25,651 nt of DNA from positions 1 through 25,651 of IMG/VR virus record IMGVR_UViG_3300044641_003378. One strand, given 5' to 3'. The notes under the pieces were generated by a model that worked only from the letters and a program-made list of their open reading frames with translations, was not told where the DNA came from and did no database searches. The stretch's first letter is position 1. Each line of letters starts with the position of its first letter. Below, one piece after another: positions 25,648 to 25,651 of this stretch. A program made the position numbers and the translations under genes. Origin of the DNA: a virus.

Positions 25648-25651
25648 GTAT

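Noticed and set aside
1-25651. Stop-codon reassignment
   Set aside because: Genes end in TAA or TGA at neat junctions and no gene is broken by in-frame stops, so the standard bacterial code suffices.

Overview
The window is a compact late-gene block of a tailed bacteriophage or prophage. It holds the tail tape measure and tail-tip (baseplate) genes of a long, non-contractile, lambda-type (siphovirus) tail. Every gene I can support is on the minus strand, so the transcription order runs from the right edge to the left edge. DNA is very AT-rich (about 30% GC by eye) and almost wholly coding: adjacent genes overlap by 1, 4 or 26 nt or are separated by 1-28 nt. I see no tRNA, rRNA, CRISPR array, insertion sequence or convincing terminator.

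Layout in transcription order: a small gene of unknown function that may be a tail assembly chaperone (25273-25647); a 2826-residue tape measure protein (16764-25244); a 305-residue and a 268-residue protein that look like distant paralogs with tail-tube-like character, flanking a 582-residue fibre-like protein (13291-16764); a lambda gpM-like protein with a large lectin-like N-terminal extension (11288-13294); an 871-residue multi-domain adhesin-like protein (8676-11291); then the lambda-type tip cassette L (iron-sulfur minor tail protein), K (JAMM peptidase only), I and J (2974-8676); and finally a large fibre gene that runs off the left edge in collagen-like Gly-X-Y repeats (1-2965).

How they work together (family knowledge plus inference): the tape measure sets tail length and is expected to pass out of the tail at infection. 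The M/L/K/I/J-like proteins build the tip on which the tube polymerises. The 582-aa, 871-aa and left-edge proteins, plus lectin-like domains grafted on the M-like and J-like proteins, are candidates for surface or glycan binding.

The most unusual feature is in the tape measure. Between residues about 546 and 1397 its rod is interrupted by non-coiled modules punctuated by five copies of an SGFIPNFA-type motif (plus weaker N-terminal variants). One module reads as a staphylococcal-nuclease-like (SNase/TNase) domain with the catalytic Arg, Asp, Glu and second Arg all in register. This suggests an enzyme carried inside the tail and delivered with the tape measure. A second notable feature is a perfect 108-bp higher-order repeat in the collagen-like fibre tail, next to a C1q/TNF-like jelly-roll.

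Host: not determinable here. Most start codons lack a Shine-Dalgarno sequence and have an A-rich stretch just upstream, with one clear exception (AAGGAG at 13301-13306). That pattern would fit a host with weak Shine-Dalgarno dependence, such as Bacteroidota or some cyanobacteria, but this is inference only.
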